Notes: generated by a model from the sequence alone, not told the origin. A stretch of DNA of 64,000 nt from QQWI01 sp964522015 (GCA_964522015.1 CAZFST010000002.1:62001-126000), one strand, 5' to 3'. Positions 51,613 to 61,594 are shown, counted from the stretch's first letter. Numbers and translations: made by a program.

Positions 51613-54288
51613 TTATGCTTCTTGACCATGGCATTTTTTATACTTCTTACCGCTGCCGCATGGACACGGATCGTTGCGACCCACTTTTTCTTCTTTTCTT
51701 TGGATGGGTTTTTTAACACCATCACCCGTATTGAGATTAATCACAATTTCAGGCTCTTCTCTATCTGTTTCCATTTTAATATTGGCATGGAAGAGTATCT
51801 TTGCTGTATCCTCTTTAATGGCTTGAATCATTTCGTTAAACATGTCAAAACCTTCGATTTGGTAGGCTTTAACTGGATCTTGCTGCCCGATGGATCTAAG
51901 ACCAATACCTTGCTTTAGCTGATCCATAGCATCGATATGGTCAATCCACTTATCATCAACCACTTTCAGTACGATAAAGCGCTCGATTTCTCTTAGGCGT
52001 TCAGCACCAACAGTGGCTTCAATCTCGTCATAGATTTTTGTGGCTCTGTCCATAATCGATTTTTTAAGGGCCTTTTTTGTTAAATGCTCATCAAATGGTA
52101 TCTCCATCCGTTCCGAGAACAAGATGGCATGGAGGCTATCTTCAATGCCTTTTAGATTCCAATCGTCTACTAAATCAGTGGCACCTGTATATTGATCGAT
52201 AATGCTGTTTGTGACCTCGTCCACCATGCTCCAAACATGATCCTTCATGTTTTCACCGCGTAGTACCATTTGACGCTCGTTGTATATAATCTTGCGCTGA
52301 TGATTCATCACGTCATCGTATTGAAGGACATGTTTACGAATACCGAAGTTACGGCCTTCTACTTTCTTTTGGGCCCCTTCGATTGATTTTGACAGGAGTT
52401 TTGCTTCGATTTGGATGTCATCATCCATACCAAGTCGCTCAACCATTCCTTTAATCCGATCCGATAAGAATAAGCGCATTAAATCATCTTCAAAGCTGAT
52501 ATAAAACTGTGTTGAACCCGGGTCACCTTGACGACCAGCACGACCTCTTAATTGATTGTCAATACGTCTTGATTCATGGCGTTCAGTACCAATGATATGG
52601 AGACCGCCAGCTGCACGAACACGCTCAGCTTCAATATCTGTTTCAGCTTTAAACCCGGATAATATGGTAAGATATATTGCCTTAGCTTCGTTGATCTCTT
52701 CATCGTGATAATCCAGGTGCGAAGTCACTTTTAAGAGCATATCCTCAGTGTAGCCCCGCTTACGCATTTCTTTAAGGGCCATAAACTCTGGGTTACCACC
52801 CAGTATAATATCAGTACCACGACCTGCCATATTGGTGGCGATGGTGACAGCGTTGTACCGACCAGCCTGGGCAACAATTTCTGCCTCCCGTTCGTGGTAC
52901 TTGGCATTTAGAACTTCGTGGGTAATACCCCGGCGCTTTAAGAGGGTACTTAAATATTCCGAAACTTCAATGGTGATGGTACCTACAAGGAGCGGTTGAC
53001 CAGTGGCATGACGGGTCACGATTTCTTCAACTACCGCTGCGAATTTCCCTTTAACGGACTTAAAAACCACATCTGATAAATCTTTACGTGCAATAGGTCT
53101 GTTAGTCGGTATAATGCACACATCCATATTGTAGATATGTTTAAATTCATCTTCTTCTGTTTTTGCAGTACCTGTCATTCCCGCTAACTTTTTATACTGT
53201 CTAAAATAGTTCTGAAGGGTGATGGTGGCCATGGTTTGAGATTCTCTTCTAACTTCAAGGCCTTCTTTTGCTTCAATCGCTTGATGTAAGCCATTTGAAT
53301 AACGTCTACCATTCATGAGTCGACCAGTAAACTCGTCAACGATGACGATTTCTTCGTCTTTAATCACATAGTCCACGTCAATTTTCATGGAGTGACGAGC
53401 CCGAAGGGCCTGATTGATATGATGAGAAATCTCCATATTTTCCGGATCTGAAAGGTTTTCAATTCTAAAGTAACGCTCTGCTTTAGCCATTCCACCTTCA
53501 TCGGTCAACACGATGGATTTTGCTTCTTCGTCAATGACAAAATCTTCATCTTTTTTAAGACCCATGGCAAATCGATCCGCCTGCCCATATAAATCAGTGG
53601 ATTTTTTACCGCTTCCGGAAATAATCAAGGGTGTTCTTGCCTCATCCACCAAGATACTGTCAACCTCGTCGATGATGGCGAAGTTCAGTTCGCTTTGTGA
53701 TAAGTTCTCAAAATGAACAGACATATTATCTCTTAGGTAGTCAAATCCAAACTCATTATTGGTACCATAGGTGATATCGCAGTGGTACTGTTTTCGTCTA
53801 TCTGGTCCATTAACATCATTGGTAAGACAGCCAACTGTCAGGCCTAAGAATTCGTGAACCTTAGCCATCCAATCTCGGTCACGCTTTGCAAGATAGTCAT
53901 TAACTGTGACTACATGAACCCCTCTGCCCGTAAGAGCATTGAGGTAGGCAGGCAAAGTACACATCAGTGTTTTACCTTCACCGGTTTTCATCTCAGCAAT
54001 ACGCCCTTGGTGAAGGGCTATGCCGGCAATTAACTGTGAGGGAAAATGGGTTTGCCCAATGGTACGGGAAGCGGCTTCTCTAACAACTGCAAAAGCCTCC
54101 ACTAGAAGACTATCCAGGGATTCTCCCCCTTGATAACGCTTTTTGAATTTCTCTGTCATTCCTGTTAATTCAGCATCGCTTAAGGCTTTCATACTTGGTG
54201 CTAACGCTTGAATTTTTTCTGCTTCTTTGACAAGGGACTTAATTTCTTTTTGAGAAAACTTATCTGATAACCAACTTTGAAAACCCAT
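51613..54288 (-). CDS. secA: Preprotein translocase ATPase SecA
   Basis: Motor that pushes preproteins through SecYEG. The 891 residues have MKTGEGKTLMCTLPAYLNAL (Walker A), the DEVDSILVDEARTPL motif (Walker B), the second nucleotide fold with NMAGRGTDIILGG, and the C-terminal zinc SEC-C motif NDPCPCGSGKKYKKCHG. GAAGGTGAAG precedes the ATG. First gene of secA-prfB; a tandem repeat lies upstream. Confidence 0.98.
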   Translation of the reverse strand: MGFQSWLSDKFSQKEIKSLVKEAEKIQALAPSMKALSDAELTGMTEKFKKRYQGGESLDSLLVEAFAVVREAASRTIGQTHFPSQLIAGIALHQGRIAEMKTGEGKTLMCTLPAYLNALTGRGVHVVTVNDYLAKRDRDWMAKVHEFLGLTVGCLTNDVNGPDRRKQYHCDITYGTNNEFGFDYLRDNMSVHFENLSQSELNFAIIDEVDSILVDEARTPLIISGSGKKSTDLYGQADRFAMGLKKDEDFVIDEEAKSIVLTDEGGMAKAERYFRIENLSDPENMEISHHINQALRARHSMKIDVDYVIKDEEIVIVDEFTGRLMNGRRYSNGLHQAIEAKEGLEVRRESQTMATITLQNYFRQYKKLAGMTGTAKTEEDEFKHIYNMDVCIIPTNRPIARKDLSDVVFKSVKGKFAAVVEEIVTRHATGQPLLVGTITIEVSEYLSTLLKRRGITHEVLNAKYHEREAEIVAQAGRYNAVTIATNMAGRGTDIILGGNPEFMALKEMRKRGYTEDMLLKVTSHLDYHDEEINEAKAIYLTILSGFKAETDIEAERVRAAGGLHIIGTERHESRRIDNQLRGRAGRQGDPGSTQFYISFEDDLMRLFLSDRIKGMVERLGMDDDIQIEAKLLSKSIEGAQKKVEGRNFGIRKHVLQYDDVMNHQRKIIYNERQMVLRGENMKDHVWSMVDEVTNSIIDQYTGATDLVDDWNLKGIEDSLHAILFSERMEIPFDEHLTKKALKKSIMDRATKIYDEIEATVGAERLREIERFIVLKVVDDKWIDHIDAMDQLKQGIGLRSIGQQDPVKAYQIEGFDMFNEMIQAIKEDTAKILFHANIKMETDREEPEIVINLNTGDGVKKPIQRKEEKVGRNDPCPCGSGKKYKKCHGQEA

Positions 54289-54330
54289 TTCTTCACCTTC
54301 TTGTGTTTGATTTTATGAATGCATCATTTC

Positions 54331-54405
54331 GTGATGATGATCTGCACTTCAGTACATGATTATGTTATGAAATTAAGTACATGATGATGATCTGAAATTA
54401 AGTAT
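54331..54405. repeat. Three tandem 25-bp repeats upstream of secA
   Basis: Units 54331-54355, 54356-54380 and 54381-54405, each with ATGATnATG, a middle ATCTG or TATG, and an end AAATTAAGTAC/T (first unit CACTTCAGTAC). They begin 43 bp before the secA ATG, in its leader or promoter. Confidence 0.8.
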
Positions 54406-54463
54406 AAAGCCCAAATATGAATGCCTTATGAACAGTATATTTCAAAAATAATCTCTTGATCCC

Positions 54464-55048
54464 TTAATAACGTCTCTTTCCAAGTTTACGTGAACGACCA
54501 TACATCCGATAACCCACTAGTTCACTTTGTATAAACCATATAACACCTAGGGCTATCAAAACATCTGGCAAACCAAATGCGGTTGTAAAAGGATAGGCCG
54601 AGGGCATAATCACCAGTTTTCCAAGCCACTTTGACCAATGGGACGCATCTGTAAAAAGAACATAATTGGTTATTTCACCGGATTCAATGGCAAGTCGCAA
54701 TTGCACTAAACGAGCTGCTGATTCATTCATCAAACGAATAGGCATCCTAAAATCGTTCATGACGATTACAAATAATTGTGACACTGTTCCAAGTACCACT
54801 AACACTAAACCCTTCTTCTTGAGGTTCATAAAAAGTGCAAAGAGGGCTAAGACCAGACCAGCCGCAGAAAAATAAACGGCATTATTCAGGACCCAGGGTA
54901 TCACATGTAAGAAGAACGGCACCATTTGAATCAACAGACCCAGTAGGATGAGTAACGTTCCCTTAAAATGCATATTTTCAAAATTTCGTAACCTGCCACC
55001 TCGGAATAAGCCCACGAGAATACCAATAGAAACCGCTTCAAACCACAT
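54464..55048 (-). CDS. DUF5317 family membrane protein
   Basis: 194 residues with about five membrane helices. The start (MWFEAVSIGILVGLFRGGRL) and the central NDFRMPIRLMNESAARL plus SAYPFTTAFGLPDVLIALG are characteristic of DUF5317. The function is unknown. It lies 36 nt after the PAS kinase-like gene and probably shares its transcript. GGTGG site before ATG 55048. Confidence 0.82.
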   Translation of the reverse strand: MWFEAVSIGILVGLFRGGRLRNFENMHFKGTLLILLGLLIQMVPFFLHVIPWVLNNAVYFSAAGLVLALFALFMNLKKKGLVLVVLGTVSQLFVIVMNDFRMPIRLMNESAARLVQLRLAIESGEITNYVLFTDASHWSKWLGKLVIMPSAYPFTTAFGLPDVLIALGVIWFIQSELVGYRMYGRSRKLGKRRY

Positions 55049-55084
55049 GTGTTCACACCACCTTTGACAAATTTAATAAACTAA

Positions 55085-57046
55085 TTAGCGCTGAATTGGC
55101 AATACAATTCTAAAGGTATTCTTTTGCGTATCATACTCACAACCGATGCTACCAGCCAGATGTTTCTCCACAATTTGGCGTACCAAATGGAGTTCCATCC
55201 CCTCTAGATCCGTTAAATCCTCTTGAATCATTCTAGCAAACATCTCGTCAATCACATCCGACTGCAATTTATCCCCATTATCTCGATAGGTAATAAACAC
55301 TTGGCCTTCTACCTTTTCTACGGCGATTTCGATACTGCCATTTCTAATGTGTGCAAAACTAAATTGGAGAGAGTGCATAATCATATTATTGATCACTTGC
55401 TCAAAGATAGCCTTATCCGTTAAAATTTCAATACCCCGAGGACAATCAATATCAATGACATGTTTTGTGTTTTTAAAGAATTGCTTTAATTTTAAAACTG
55501 ACTCTTCAAGAAGGGTTCGCATTTGATAGGTTTGAAGGTGTAAATGATCTGCCGGCATCAAGAAGCTCTTAAATAAACCCAGTCGATCTTTTAAGACATC
55601 CAACCCATTTGCGGTTTGATGAATCTTGCCCTTAGCCACTTTAAAATAGTTTTCAAGATCATGTTTGCTCATGGTCATATGGCTGTACTTATCGCCGATT
55701 ATTTCCAATTCTTTATAATGCTCATTCAACTGGACTTTGGTGACTTCCGCATAGTGAACCGAAACCCGTTCTAGCACCTCTGCCAAAGCATCCAAAGGCA
55801 CCTCTACCTTTGCAGCTTGTTCGGTGTTGATGATCATGATTTTGCCCTTAAGATCCTCAGCTTCTTGCACCAACTGGCGATTGACCTGCTTAATATCTTC
55901 TAAATCTTCTTTTAAAGATCGCACTTGTGGATCTTCAACTGCTTCTGCCTGCTGAACTTGGTGAACCACCTCAAGGGCCGGTCTCGTAGACCCGATATAC
56001 CCCTCACCAAACCGTTTGTCTTGAAACTTTGTCATAACCACATCACCAGATTTAATCAAACCCGCCTTTGTCTTATACTCAAAAGTCTCCTGGACCCGAT
56101 TTTTATCCCGGTAAAGCCTTGCTGCCAATTGATCAAATTTAGAATAAGAATCATTGGCCATAATGGTCACAGCCCGCTTGCCAGTGAGATCTTCTGGCTC
56201 GTAGCCCAAAAATTCCTTTGAAGCAGGGGATATGTACTTAATTTCACCCTCTAAAGAAATAAACCAAACCATATCATTCAAGTTTTCAAACAACTTATTG
56301 ACCGGAGACTCCACGGTTTTAATCACCTGACGTGGCTCTTCTTTGGCCTTAGAAGCACTTTGAGATTTAGTCTTATCAATGACTTTCCCACTACCTCGAC
56401 CCGCTGTGAGGTAATAATTACGTCGCTGGGCATACTCGAGCATATAGCCGCCAGCACCCGCAACAAAAGTGCCCACAATCACTAAAATCAGAGCGGTTAA
56501 TCTTTCCGCTGTGGTAAATGGGCTGGCACTAAATAAATAGGTCATATAAATCAGGAGCATGCCGAGGGATGCCATTGCAGTATAGAGAAAAGTGGTTCTA
56601 AGGAGAGCAAAGCCAAAGACGACAAAGATGACAATTCCCATATGATAGAGACTAGCTGCTGCAAGAGGGGCTTTCCACAGAATAACCACATGAATTGCGC
56701 CGGATAAAAATAATAAAACAGAGGCAATAGGCTTAATCCACTGCTTGCCATAGGATAAATACGTGACGATAAAAGCAATTAATGACAAGGGCATAAAGAG
56801 GCCAAACCTAAAACTCCAGGCCAGGTCTTTAAGGGTGGGCATGACCAAGAGGTCTGCCATGGCAAATGCTAAATAAATCATAAAACCAACGATAATACCA
56901 ATGCGCTTTTGACCGAGTTCTTTATCAACCCGCCCACGCCAGTAAGTTTGCTCTTCTTGTCCTTTAAACATCATGGTCCATGGGTTAATGCTCATCTCTT
57001 CTAGAGATGTTGGGAAAATTGATAGAAAATCATTTTTAAGGCTCAT
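55085..57046 (-). CDS. Membrane PAS protein with HATPase-like domain, no canonical H-box
   Basis: ~653 residues: five or six membrane helices (about 50-205), a PAS domain (about 250-360, NLNDMVWFISLEGEIKYISP), coiled-coil (about 365-430), then a C-terminal ATPase-like fold with N-box ILTDKAIFEQVINNMIMHSL and a degenerate G1 (YRDNGDKLQSD). A SHELRTPL-type H-box is absent; MSKHDLENYFKV could serve. Kinase activity is uncertain. ATG 57046 has GGGGATC upstream. It precedes the DUF5317 gene. Confidence 0.75.
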   Translation of the reverse strand: MSLKNDFLSIFPTSLEEMSINPWTMMFKGQEEQTYWRGRVDKELGQKRIGIIVGFMIYLAFAMADLLVMPTLKDLAWSFRFGLFMPLSLIAFIVTYLSYGKQWIKPIASVLLFLSGAIHVVILWKAPLAAASLYHMGIVIFVVFGFALLRTTFLYTAMASLGMLLIYMTYLFSASPFTTAERLTALILVIVGTFVAGAGGYMLEYAQRRNYYLTAGRGSGKVIDKTKSQSASKAKEEPRQVIKTVESPVNKLFENLNDMVWFISLEGEIKYISPASKEFLGYEPEDLTGKRAVTIMANDSYSKFDQLAARLYRDKNRVQETFEYKTKAGLIKSGDVVMTKFQDKRFGEGYIGSTRPALEVVHQVQQAEAVEDPQVRSLKEDLEDIKQVNRQLVQEAEDLKGKIMIINTEQAAKVEVPLDALAEVLERVSVHYAEVTKVQLNEHYKELEIIGDKYSHMTMSKHDLENYFKVAKGKIHQTANGLDVLKDRLGLFKSFLMPADHLHLQTYQMRTLLEESVLKLKQFFKNTKHVIDIDCPRGIEILTDKAIFEQVINNMIMHSLQFSFAHIRNGSIEIAVEKVEGQVFITYRDNGDKLQSDVIDEMFARMIQEDLTDLEGMELHLVRQIVEKHLAGSIGCEYDTQKNTFRIVLPIQR

Positions 57047-57200
57047 GGCGGATCCCCTTTTAATCATATCAGTATCGGTAGCAGCCTACCGGAAACGACT
57101 GGACATTAATCACGTTTTTAGTTGCAGATTAATTTTGGTTTTTTAATCGTACTTTTTCATTATAAGTTGCTTTGATGCAATTGTTAAGCAATAACGTGAT

Positions 57201-59525
57201 TTATTTAAAAAATTCCTGCATTTTTTTGATTTCTTGATGATAGGTGGCTTCAGTACGGATTATTTGATGGGGATGCCAATGTTTTGGAAATTCACTTAGA
57301 AACCTTTTTTCTCCATAACGCTTGCAGATAAGCATCAAGAGACCCTTATCCGCCTCCGTCCGAATCAACCGTCCCCCAGCCTGAAAAACCTTGTTAAGAC
57401 CTGGGTAGGTAAAAGCATAGTCAAATCCATTATAGCCTTTTTTCTCATAATAATCTCGCATCAAAAATCGCTCATGACTCAGTACCGGCATACCGACTCC
57501 GATAATAATCACACCACTTAGTCTTTCACCCTTAAGATCCACACCCTCCGAGAAGGCACCACCAAGGACCACCATGCCAACTTTTGTGGCTGTAGGCACA
57601 CTGACGAATGCCTCTAGAAAAAGTTCCCTGTCATCTTCGCTCATGCCAGAGCTTTGAGCCAGTATTGCCAGTGGTGGCAGCAAGGGTTCAAGGATGGGCT
57701 TTAGCAGCTCTAAATAAGCATACGAAGGACAAAATATAAAGTAATTGCCCGTTCTTTCATTCAACAAGTAGGCTATATCTTGGGCAATTGGCTCCAGGGA
57801 ATCCAACCTGTCTTTCTGGTAGGTGGAGTGCCTTGTGTTTAACCAAAGCAGTCGATTTGAAACATCAAAGGGACTGCCCACTTGTAGCCTTTTGCTATTG
57901 GCGTGGCCCAAGACACCTTGATAAAACGAAAAAGGCGACAGGGTTGCTGAAAAACTCACCACTGAGCGGACTAGTTCGTAACTGGTCTCAAGTATCTTTG
58001 AAGGATCCAAACACCGAAGTACCATGATATCCGGTTCTTTTTCGTCTACCATAAATGCAAAATGATCGTCTTGAAACTCCAATATCTTCAAGAAGCGATA
58101 CAGTTCAAAAAAATGATCCACAAAAACCAGTTGTTTATTGACCTCTGAAAATCGACCTTGATCTAAAAAGTACAGTGTCACTTTTGAAATAGCATTTAGT
58201 AGGCGTAGGTCCAAACTTGAGATGAGACCTTTTTCGTCTACCTGTTCTAGGTTTTTTTTAAGTGGCGCTTGGATTTTTTTAAGTAGTTGGTGATACCCTT
58301 TATCAAGGTCCTTTGACTGTTTAATCACGGTTTTAAGTGTTTTTAAGGACAGGGTTGCCGTGTACATGTCCCGGGCCCGTTCGTAAAGATTATGGGCCTC
58401 GTCCATCAGTATAACCGCCTGGGACTTAGCCATAAAATGACGTTTTAGTAGCACAAAGGGATCTAGAAAGTAATTGTAATCACAGACCACTACCTGGGAG
58501 AAATCCGTGATATCAAGGGCCAATTCAAATGGACAGACAACCCACTGCATGGCAATCTCCCGAATGATGGTTGGGTTATAGTGACCACTTGTGGAGACCA
58601 CCTCATATAGGGCATCGTTGATGCGATCGTAGTGCCCCTTTGCGTAAGGGCATGCGGTGGGTGTACAGGTAAATACGTCGTTGATACAAAGCTTTTCCTT
58701 TGCTTGCAGACCGATCACCAGCATGTTCAGGCCTTTGGACTGCAGGGCTTCCAAGGCATCCAGTGCGACTTTTCTATGACTGGTTTTTGAGGTTAAGTAA
58801 AAAATACGATTGGTATATCCCTTGCCCAATGCTTTGATGGCGGGAAAAAGAGTTGATAGGGTTTTCCCAATACCAGTAGGGGCTTCAACAATCAAGTGAT
58901 TGCTGTCCCTGACCGATGCATAGACTGCCTTTGCTAGGACGTCCTGACCCTTTCTAAACTGACCAAATGGAAACTCGACGATTTCTGCAGATGCCTCAGC
59001 AGCGGTTTCCAGTTTCACCTGCACAGCTAGCCACTTCCTAAAAAGGTCTATGGTCTGATTTAAAAAGTCCGTCAACTCCGATGCTGAATAGTGGGTCTTT
59101 AGGCTCTTTTTCTTCTCTGTTTTAAGCGAGTAATAAGTCAACTGAATGCCGACTTCTTCTAACTCTTGCTCACTGGCAAACATAGCACCATAGAGTTTAG
59201 CCTGAGCCCAGTGTAAAAAAGAATAATTTTCATCAATAGTCTCTAGATCTTCAAAGGTGCTCTTTATTTCGTCAATAACAGTCTCCATTGGGGTTTGTAA
59301 AATGCCGTCAGCCCGGCCTGTCAGAACGAGTTCGGATTCCTGATCGATGGGAACCACCAGCTTAAGGGAGACCTCTTTTTGGAAGCCTTCGTACTCAGAC
59401 TGCACCAGTTGGTGGATACGGATACCCTCTTGCATGGTCACGCCACTTTTGAGACTGCTATCTAAATCACCTGATCGGTAAATAAATTCCACGAGGGTTC
59501 TTACTGAAATCTTAATTTGTCTCAT
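57201..59525 (-). CDS. RecB-family nuclease fused to XPD/DinG-type Fe-S DNA helicase
   Basis: 774 residues. The N-terminus carries the complete RecB/Cas4-type nuclease set: H38 (EGIRIHQLVQ), D73 (TGRADGI), E86-x-K88 (IDEIKST) and Q108-x-x-x-Y112 (WAQAKLYG). A superfamily 2 helicase follows: Walker A VEAPTGIGKTLSTLFP, four Cys of the XPD iron-sulphur cluster (LCINDVFTCTPTACPY and a later VVCPFEL), DEAH in ILMDEAHNLYERA, and a late QAGGRLIRTEAD motif VI. ATG 59525 (MRQIKIS) has AAGGAG. Gram-positive DinG normally carries a DEDD exonuclease instead. Substrate unknown; DNA repair is likely. Confidence 0.88.
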   Translation of the reverse strand: MRQIKISVRTLVEFIYRSGDLDSSLKSGVTMQEGIRIHQLVQSEYEGFQKEVSLKLVVPIDQESELVLTGRADGILQTPMETVIDEIKSTFEDLETIDENYSFLHWAQAKLYGAMFASEQELEEVGIQLTYYSLKTEKKKSLKTHYSASELTDFLNQTIDLFRKWLAVQVKLETAAEASAEIVEFPFGQFRKGQDVLAKAVYASVRDSNHLIVEAPTGIGKTLSTLFPAIKALGKGYTNRIFYLTSKTSHRKVALDALEALQSKGLNMLVIGLQAKEKLCINDVFTCTPTACPYAKGHYDRINDALYEVVSTSGHYNPTIIREIAMQWVVCPFELALDITDFSQVVVCDYNYFLDPFVLLKRHFMAKSQAVILMDEAHNLYERARDMYTATLSLKTLKTVIKQSKDLDKGYHQLLKKIQAPLKKNLEQVDEKGLISSLDLRLLNAISKVTLYFLDQGRFSEVNKQLVFVDHFFELYRFLKILEFQDDHFAFMVDEKEPDIMVLRCLDPSKILETSYELVRSVVSFSATLSPFSFYQGVLGHANSKRLQVGSPFDVSNRLLWLNTRHSTYQKDRLDSLEPIAQDIAYLLNERTGNYFIFCPSYAYLELLKPILEPLLPPLAILAQSSGMSEDDRELFLEAFVSVPTATKVGMVVLGGAFSEGVDLKGERLSGVIIIGVGMPVLSHERFLMRDYYEKKGYNGFDYAFTYPGLNKVFQAGGRLIRTEADKGLLMLICKRYGEKRFLSEFPKHWHPHQIIRTEATYHQEIKKMQEFFK

Positions 59526-59576
59526 AAAACCGCTCCTTACATGACTCACATTATACCATTATATAATAATAATCGC

Positions 59577-59600
59577 AAAAAAAGACCGTCAAGGACGATC
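59577..59600 (-). terminator. Terminator overlapping the 3' end of the transglycosylase gene
   Basis: GATCGTC-CTT-GACGGTC (one T-G pair) is followed by TTTTTTT on the minus strand; the stem includes the last codons. Confidence 0.8.
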
Positions 59601-60380
59601 TTCAAAGGCATATTTATCAACGCGGCTTAAAATTGATTTTGAGTATGACGTCTGATAAGTCTTAAAGTTTTGATAGTATTTCGCCAAATTCTTAGAACCC
59701 CTATTGTACTCAGACAAGGCTCGGTGGGTATCCCCATCATGGCTCTGAGATAAATAAGCGATGTAGCGAATGGCAAAGCCTAAGTTGTATTCCGGCTCAA
59801 AGATATTATCTGGATTGTAAGGGATTCCAAGCTCTGTACCAAAATTTCGGGCTAACCACTTTTCTGTGGAGGGTATGATTTGCATCAATCCCCGATCTTT
59901 TGAACTGCCTACTGCATTGACATTAAAATTACTTTCAACCTCTATCACCGACAGCACAAGGGCTGGATCCACTTGATATTGGTCGCAGTACTGTACTAAA
60001 TAAAGTGACGACTCTAGGGAGAGGGGGGTTTCCGTATCCACTAGTGTCGCCCTTTGAACTTGCTCTTCTGTTAAATCGACTTCTCCCTTTTGAGAAATAG
60101 CCCATGTCAGCGCCTTCACTTTCAAAAAATCTTCATCGGTGTATTCAACCAACTTTTCATTTAGGCTCCAAAGCAGGTCTGATTGCGCTGTCTTTTCATT
60201 TGGCTCTCCATGACTGTTTATACCTAGGTCCCATGCTACACCGGTGTTGTTAGTTGTATCCAGGTTTAATGTTATATCAGCAATCATCTGGTTAGTGGAA
60301 CTGGCCCCAACAGAGAATAGTAGCATGATAACCACTAATGCGATCATAAGCCGCCTATCATATTTTCTTTTAATTACCAT
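59589..60380 (-). CDS. Lytic transglycosylase (SLT domain)
   Basis: 263 residues. An N-terminal membrane anchor or signal (LMIALVVIMLLFSVGASS) precedes ~110 unassigned residues and a C-terminal SLT domain with catalytic Glu in VLSVIEVESNFNVNAVG, then SSKDRGLMQIIPST and NLGFAIRYIAYL. It cleaves peptidoglycan glycan strands outside the membrane. AAAGGAG precedes ATG 60380. It lies 63 nt before the helicase-nuclease gene with a terminator between. Confidence 0.92.
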   Translation of the reverse strand: MVIKRKYDRRLMIALVVIMLLFSVGASSTNQMIADITLNLDTTNNTGVAWDLGINSHGEPNEKTAQSDLLWSLNEKLVEYTDEDFLKVKALTWAISQKGEVDLTEEQVQRATLVDTETPLSLESSLYLVQYCDQYQVDPALVLSVIEVESNFNVNAVGSSKDRGLMQIIPSTEKWLARNFGTELGIPYNPDNIFEPEYNLGFAIRYIAYLSQSHDGDTHRALSEYNRGSKNLAKYYQNFKTYQTSYSKSILSRVDKYAFEDRP

Positions 60381-60614
60381 CTTGTCACTCCTTTAAGTGT
60401 GCATAAAAAAAGAGATAAAGTCAAAACTTTAGCTCCTAGACATGATACCCATCTTCAATTTTTATGACAAGCGAATTACAGCAACCTTAATATATCTGAA
60501 TATTCACTGAATATCCATTAAGGTTTGGACACTTTTACAACAGCTCTCAAGTGATTAAATCTCAACCGTTATGCAATAGCATTAATAAATATGCACTCGG
60601 TGTATTTCTATTTA

Positions 60615-60695
60615 TTAATACTCGTGACGTTTTCGTAATACACTCTGTGAGTATTGACTAATAGACCTATTTTTGGTGGAGAATTCTTCTTTCAT
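60615..60695 (-). CDS. Possible 26-residue small protein behind TauE/SafE gene
   Basis: ATG 60695 opens a 26-codon frame starting MKEEFSTKNRSISQYSQS, ending RKRHEY. TAGGAGGG, overlapping the TauE stop codon, lies 8 nt upstream, an ideal ribosome site with no other use. The peptide is basic and polar with no membrane segment. It is suggestive only; no family is recognised. The A/T-rich stretch 60381-60614 holds nothing else I recognise. Confidence 0.35.
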   Translation of the reverse strand: MKEEFSTKNRSISQYSQSVLRKRHEY

Positions 60696-60708
60696 GCCAT
60701 AAGCCCTC

Positions 60709-61416
60709 CTATTTTGAGATAAGCGCCATGGCACCTGCTAAAGTAATCAAACCCAAGGTGATTCGCTTAAAAATGGCCTCGTCTATACGGGTTGCCAAAT
60801 ACATCCCCCCACCTAGGCCAATTAGCAACACTGGTAAAGCCGTAAACGTCTGCACTAAAACCTCCCCAGTAATCATGCCCTTCAAGACAAATCCAGGAAT
60901 ACTGATAAGGTTCATCATGGTAAAAAAGGCGGTTAAATTCGCCCTAAAAACCGCCTTATCAACATCTTGATTAGACAAAAACAGGACGATTGGCGGTCCG
61001 CTAAGGGATAGAGAACCCTGTAAAATTCCCGATAAAAAACCCAGAGGTGCATAAAATTTATGGGGGTTTTTTAAAACAATCCGTTTACCAGATAGCAAGG
61101 CTAGAGAGACGATTATAATCAGTAGCCCAGCAATGCGTTTTAAAAGGATTGGTTCTGCATGTTGCAAGAGCGAAATTCCTAAAGGTATACCCAATACACC
61201 GCCAACAATCAGCATGGTTATGAGTTTTAAATGAACATTTCGATAGAGCTTAAAGAGCATCACCAGATTTAGCATTAAGCTGTAGATAATTAGCATCGCA
61301 ATCACCTGCTGAAAAGGTAAGAGGCCGGCTAAAAGCGGTAGGGCTATTAGAGAAAATCCAAAACTTGTTAGCCCTTGAATAAAAGCCGATAGTGTTATGA
61401 TAAAAAGAACCAACAT
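60709..61416 (-). CDS. TauE/SafE family sulfite or anion exporter-like protein
   Basis: 235-residue membrane protein with seven or eight helices. It begins LSAFIQGLTSFGFSLIALPL and has FYAPLGFLSGILQGSLSLSGPPIVLFL, the two TauE/SafE signature halves (G..G and G..GP). Members move sulfite, sulfoacetate or other organosulfur anions, or have unknown roles. AGGAGG precedes ATG 61416. Direct context gives no substrate clue. Confidence 0.88.
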   Translation of the reverse strand: MLVLFIITLSAFIQGLTSFGFSLIALPLLAGLLPFQQVIAMLIIYSLMLNLVMLFKLYRNVHLKLITMLIVGGVLGIPLGISLLQHAEPILLKRIAGLLIIIVSLALLSGKRIVLKNPHKFYAPLGFLSGILQGSLSLSGPPIVLFLSNQDVDKAVFRANLTAFFTMMNLISIPGFVLKGMITGEVLVQTFTALPVLLIGLGGGMYLATRIDEAIFKRITLGLITLAGAMALISK

Positions 61417-61508
61417 TTAACCTCCTATTTACTTTAAGCCCCGTTATTAATGCATTTCAACTGTATCACAACTGACCTTAAAAACCTAGCTTCGCCCTAT
61501 GAAATGCA

Positions 61509-61543
61509 TAAAAAATAGTCAGTCAATAACACAACTGACTATC
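61509..61543 (-). terminator. Intrinsic terminator after the H-NOX chemoreceptor gene
   Basis: ATAGTCAGT pairs with ACTGACTAT over a 10-base loop and runs into TTTTTTA on the minus strand. Confidence 0.85.
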
Positions 61544-61594
61544 TTTATCTAAACTCAAAATAAAATTCGGCTTAAATTCCAAAATTTCCAGATT

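Noticed and set aside
60586..60662. A further set of ~23-bp tandem repeats
   Set aside because: Only scattered ACTC..GTG and TAATA matches; too diverged to count with the five clear cases.
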